From: Moraxella catarrhalis
Lineage (GTDB): Bacteria > Pseudomonadota > Gammaproteobacteria > Pseudomonadales > Moraxellaceae
Assembly (NCBI RefSeq): GCF_001632285.1
Contig: NZ_LWAH01000016.1
Location: 186,001 to 250,000, forward strand
Direction: 5' to 3'
DNA: 64,000 nt
Every line of letters starts with the position of its first letter. Position 1 is the stretch's first letter. Below the pieces are notes generated by a model. It saw only the letters and a program-made list of their open reading frames with translations. It had not been told where the DNA came from and searched no databases. Shown piece by piece: positions 61,863 to 64,000 of the stretch. A program made the translations under genes and the position numbers.

Positions 61863-62348
61863 TTACTGCCAATTCATAATTAAGTCTTTTGCCTTGTTAA
61901 TATTAATCTTATCATCTATTGCCGTTGATGCTTTAAGTAAATTCTTAATGTCAGAAATTAGGACATTACTATCACTAGCAAAATAAGATTTATCATAGAC
62001 TTTTCCATGAACACTACCCCAATGACGGCATAGCTCGGCTATCATTTCATCATCATACCTTAGTGCCAAATTTACACGGTCAATGACTTGTTGATAACAA
62101 CCATTTTTTAAATCCTGCTTGTTCAAAATCCGAAAGATTTTAAACAGCTCTTTATAATGAGCCTTGTAAATTGTTGGCGGTTCGCATGAGATTTTTAACA
62201 TCTCAACTGCTTTACTTAAATCGCCCGACTTCTTAACTTCCAGGGCTTCCAAGTAGTTATCAAGGTAATCATCTTCGCTATGTATGGTCCAAGAACCATC
62301 GGGGTGTTCTGTGATGATAGTCCTGAACCCAAAATCCTTATTTTTCAT
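61863..62348 (-). CDS. Hypothetical protein, partner of the exported moron
   Basis: 161 residues, soluble, mostly helical, with a TPR-like flavour (NYLEALEVKKSGDLSKAVEMLK, YKAHYKELFKIFRILNKQDLKNG). No signal peptide. The start ATG at 62348 overlaps or abuts the stop of the exported protein gene (62350), so the two are translated together. Not recognised. Confidence 0.65.
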   Translation of the reverse strand: MKNKDFGFRTIITEHPDGSWTIHSEDDYLDNYLEALEVKKSGDLSKAVEMLKISCEPPTIYKAHYKELFKIFRILNKQDLKNGCYQQVIDRVNLALRYDDEMIAELCRHWGSVHGKVYDKSYFASDSNVLISDIKNLLKASTAIDDKININKAKDLIMNWQ

Positions 62349-62349
62349 G

Positions 62350-63045
62350 CTAATTGCTAGGGAATTTGTGTTTATTAAGGATTTTGATTGAACCGTTGGA
62401 TTTGTCTATAATCAAGGCTTCCACAGGTGTTTTGGCTTCACCAACTTTGCTTTCCGCCTTGACATAAATCTCAATTTTTTTCGCCTGCTCAAAATCACTC
62501 TTATAACTATGAACTTTTAAGTTGTGAATAAGCGGTTTTAACTCACCGCCGTCCACTCTATACCCAACAACTCCTGATGTTGGCATATCCAAAACAGATA
62601 GCTCATCCCCTTCTTTAACAGGAAGAAACGCACCCTTCATTTCCCAATTTTCTAGATTGATACTAACCGAGAAAGAATATGGGTCTTCTTGGATGTTTGG
62701 GTATCTATATCCCGACAGGTCAAACAGGGAAATTTTTCTGCGATAATCTGGAAAATGGCTTAACAGTGTTTCATAATCCTTTGATTTCATCTCAATAACG
62801 CCTTTATTCTGAGTGATTGAGATGTTAGGGCAGGTGAGTTTATAATCGGTATATCCCGCCCTGTCTGATTTAACAGGGTTGGGGAAAGAGGCTTCCTTCT
62901 TCCAATCCGCATACAGCTTGATACTGTCATTATTGGCATTTAGAATTAAAGATACAGTATCACAAACGATATCCTTCTTTGGTTGTGCGTGTGCAAAACC
63001 TGTAAATGAAAGCCCAATCAAAATAAATTTAAAAAGCTTTTTCAT
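62350..63045 (-). CDS. Exported protein of unknown function (prophage moron)
   Basis: 231 residues with a clear signal peptide (MKKLFKFILIGLSFTGFAHA, cleavage before QPKK). The mature part is beta-rich, with two Cys (IVCDTVSLIL, KLTCPNISI) that may form a disulfide. Its place between the tail chaperones and the antirepressor, with its own promoter, marks it as an accessory gene of the prophage that may alter the host envelope. Its AT-content and style differ from the tail genes. Not recognised. Confidence 0.68.
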   Translation of the reverse strand: MKKLFKFILIGLSFTGFAHAQPKKDIVCDTVSLILNANNDSIKLYADWKKEASFPNPVKSDRAGYTDYKLTCPNISITQNKGVIEMKSKDYETLLSHFPDYRRKISLFDLSGYRYPNIQEDPYSFSVSINLENWEMKGAFLPVKEGDELSVLDMPTSGVVGYRVDGGELKPLIHNLKVHSYKSDFEQAKKIEIYVKAESKVGEAKTPVEALIIDKSNGSIKILNKHKFPSN

Positions 63046-63048
63046 TCA

Positions 63049-63104
63049 ATAACTCCCTAGTTAATCGGAGTTATAACTTTACAACATTTTTTCTTGTTTG
63101 TTAA
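63049..63104 (-). promoter_or_regulatory. Promoter and ribosome-site hairpin of the exported moron
   Basis: Minus-strand TTAACA (63099-63104), 17-nt spacer, TAAAGT (63076-63081). Directly after is an 8-bp perfect inverted repeat, ATAACTCC / GGAGTTAT (63049-63074), whose 3' arm contains the GGGAG ribosome site of the gene at 63045. Translation may therefore be controlled by this hairpin. Confidence 0.55.
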
Positions 63105-63126
63105 GATATTATTTTGAAATAAAGCC

Positions 63127-63420
63127 CTAAGTTTTCTTAGAGCTTTTGTTATACTCATCAAGCCATAAATCATCAAGCATAAAAATAAGCTCAAACAGCC
63201 ACGCCCTGGGCAATAAGCTTTGATAATGCTCACAAACATCACAAACATCACGCACAGACAACGGTAGGGCTATGCCTTGGGTGTATCGCCTTGCTCGGTT
63301 TGCCAGAGCAAAAACCATAAAGATATTGTCAACATACACATCACTAACAGCAGGCGTGGGTAAATCAATCCCCAACCGCTGATAGCTCTCAATACGGTTT
63401 GGGGTAAGTGTTACCCTGAT
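63127..63420 (-). CDS. Tail assembly chaperone T-like frame (frameshift extension)
   Basis: About 97 residues in the -1 frame relative to the upstream G-like gene, open from the A6 run through VTLTPNRIESYQRLGIDLPT to KSSKKT. There is no good ATG; only a TTG at 63375 with no ribosome site. In lambda-like phages the T part is made only as a G-T fusion by -1 frameshifting. The arrangement, frame and position just before the tape measure side fit that model, with the sequence GGGAAAAAAT at the overlap (63419-63428). Confidence 0.65.
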   Translation of the reverse strand: MRVTLTPNRIESYQRLGIDLPTPAVSDVYVDNIFMVFALANRARRYTQGIALPLSVRDVCDVCEHYQSLLPRAWLFELIFMLDDLWLDEYNKSSKKT

Positions 63421-63872
63421 TTTTTCCCATTGGTAGCAGTCATGGACTTTTTTACCAGTTTTGCCTTGTTGTCTTCAAATTCTTGGCTAAGGCTGGCATA
63501 AGTTTCAAATAGCAAGGTAATAAACTGTGTTAATTTGTCTTTTTCAAAACCTTGGTCAAGCAAAATTAAAAAGTTATCGCCATTGACCGCTAATGGCTCA
63601 CCATCAGCGGTAACATTCCATTGACTGATACAATACTCACCTAAGATAAATAGCATGGCTTCGTACTCACCAATTTCATCTTGGCTATCACGCTTTAAGC
63701 TGTCTTTGGTTACCTTTTTGGGCGTGTTTGCTATCTTTTGTACTTCAGCGGCTGCTCGTTTAAACGCTTCGCTTGCTTGAATTTCAAGCGTCAATTCAAG
63801 CCCATCAAATTCAATCTCACGCTTAGCATTAATCTTAGCGTCTTTTTTTAATAGTGTTAAATCAAATGCCAT
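63411..63872 (-). CDS. Phage tail assembly chaperone G-like
   Basis: 153 residues beginning MAFDLTLLKKDAKINAKREI, hydrophilic, with a helical core (FKRAAAEVQKIANTPKKVTK, AMLFILGEYCISQWNV). Typical of phage tail assembly chaperones, which coat the tape measure protein before tail tube assembly. The C-terminus ends in NGKKSG at the putative frameshift site. Confidence 0.78.
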   Translation of the reverse strand: MAFDLTLLKKDAKINAKREIEFDGLELTLEIQASEAFKRAAAEVQKIANTPKKVTKDSLKRDSQDEIGEYEAMLFILGEYCISQWNVTADGEPLAVNGDNFLILLDQGFEKDKLTQFITLLFETYASLSQEFEDNKAKLVKKSMTATNGKKSG

Positions 63873-64000
63873 GTTATTTTTTCCTTAAAGTTTATCGAAT
63901 CGTATGGATAATATTGCCCATCTTAATTAAAAAACAAATGAACGGCGGTTAAAATCATATCCAGCTTATAAAGCGTAATCAGACTTGCCACCATCAGCCA
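63873..64000 (-). other. Window edge, possible end of the tail tube gene
   Basis: A minus-strand frame entering at the edge reads ADGGKSDYAL-stop (stop at 63966-63968); another is open to about 63926. In lambda-like order the tail tube gene should end here. The fragment is too short to identify. Confidence 0.25.

Noticed and set aside
63049..63074. The inverted repeat as terminator of the tail chaperone transcript
   Set aside because: No T-run follows on the minus strand, and its 3' arm contains the ribosome site of the next gene, so translational control is more likely.
1..64000. CRISPR arrays, tRNA or rRNA genes
   Set aside because: No regularly spaced repeats of the right length and no cloverleaf with CCA-adjacent acceptor stem were recognised by eye. 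The repeats seen are the LysM duplication, the cassette elements and the phage hairpins.

Overview
The window is a 64 kb piece of a gammaproteobacterial chromosome of roughly 40-45 % GC. Gene content and style (SecDF with a separate YajC, a tol cluster, GTP-type PEP carboxykinase, entericidin, AT-rich intergenic DNA, no tRNA or rRNA gene) best fit the Moraxellaceae, most likely a Moraxella species. This is a judgement from protein character; no database was searched.

Layout. 1-31.7 kb is ordinary chromosome: an acyl-CoA thioesterase, xthA, lysS, dnaX, a LysR regulator, a decayed LysR regulator divergent from a decayed 4-hydroxyphenylpyruvate dioxygenase (two in-frame TAA codons), an NhaC antiporter, a PBP7-like endopeptidase, yajC-secD-secF, a CBS-domain membrane protein, a large LysM transglycosylase with an internal duplication, pckG, radA, cysT-cysW-cysA without a binding protein, a DEAD-box helicase, hemW, a 46-residue entericidin and trmL. 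31.8-33.75 kb is a small island of phage debris: two small-peptide/ribbon-helix-helix (RHH) cassettes, broken hicA and hicB, and fragments of two phage tail genes. 33.8-51.9 kb is chromosome again: a HIT protein, thiE-like, mfd, tolQ-tolR-tolA-tolB plus a small lipoprotein, hrpA, and a TolC/HlyD/two-permease export operon without an ATPase. From about 51.9 kb to the right edge lies a lambda-like tail module of a prophage, read on the minus strand (G, T, tape measure, M-like, L-like, K-like). It is interrupted by accessory genes and ends on its left in remnants of an integrase, an endolysin and a stop-containing hicB.

The most striking observation is a micro-cassette present three times (32.2, 33.4 and 53.9 kb). 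Each has a strong Shine-Dalgarno and an 18-24 residue very hydrophobic peptide whose C-terminus resembles the Ibs toxins of E. coli (two copies end in ...AY), then a 90-114 nt gap, then a small RHH-type protein. In each gap there is a sigma70-like promoter pointing backwards across the peptide gene, as expected for a type I antitoxin RNA. The third copy sits antisense inside the tail operon, and the second copy lies between fragments of the corresponding tail genes. I infer a phage-borne Ibs/Sib-like type I toxin-antitoxin module linked to an RHH regulator. The window shows the architecture but not the function.

Other accessory content of the prophage: a structured leader resembling the C4 antisense RNA upstream of a P22-type antirepressor; a gene resembling DUF6414 with a small overlapping partner and its own promoter; and an exported protein plus partner inserted after the tail-assembly chaperones. 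The prophage lacks tail-tip genes I and J within the window and looks defective on this side.
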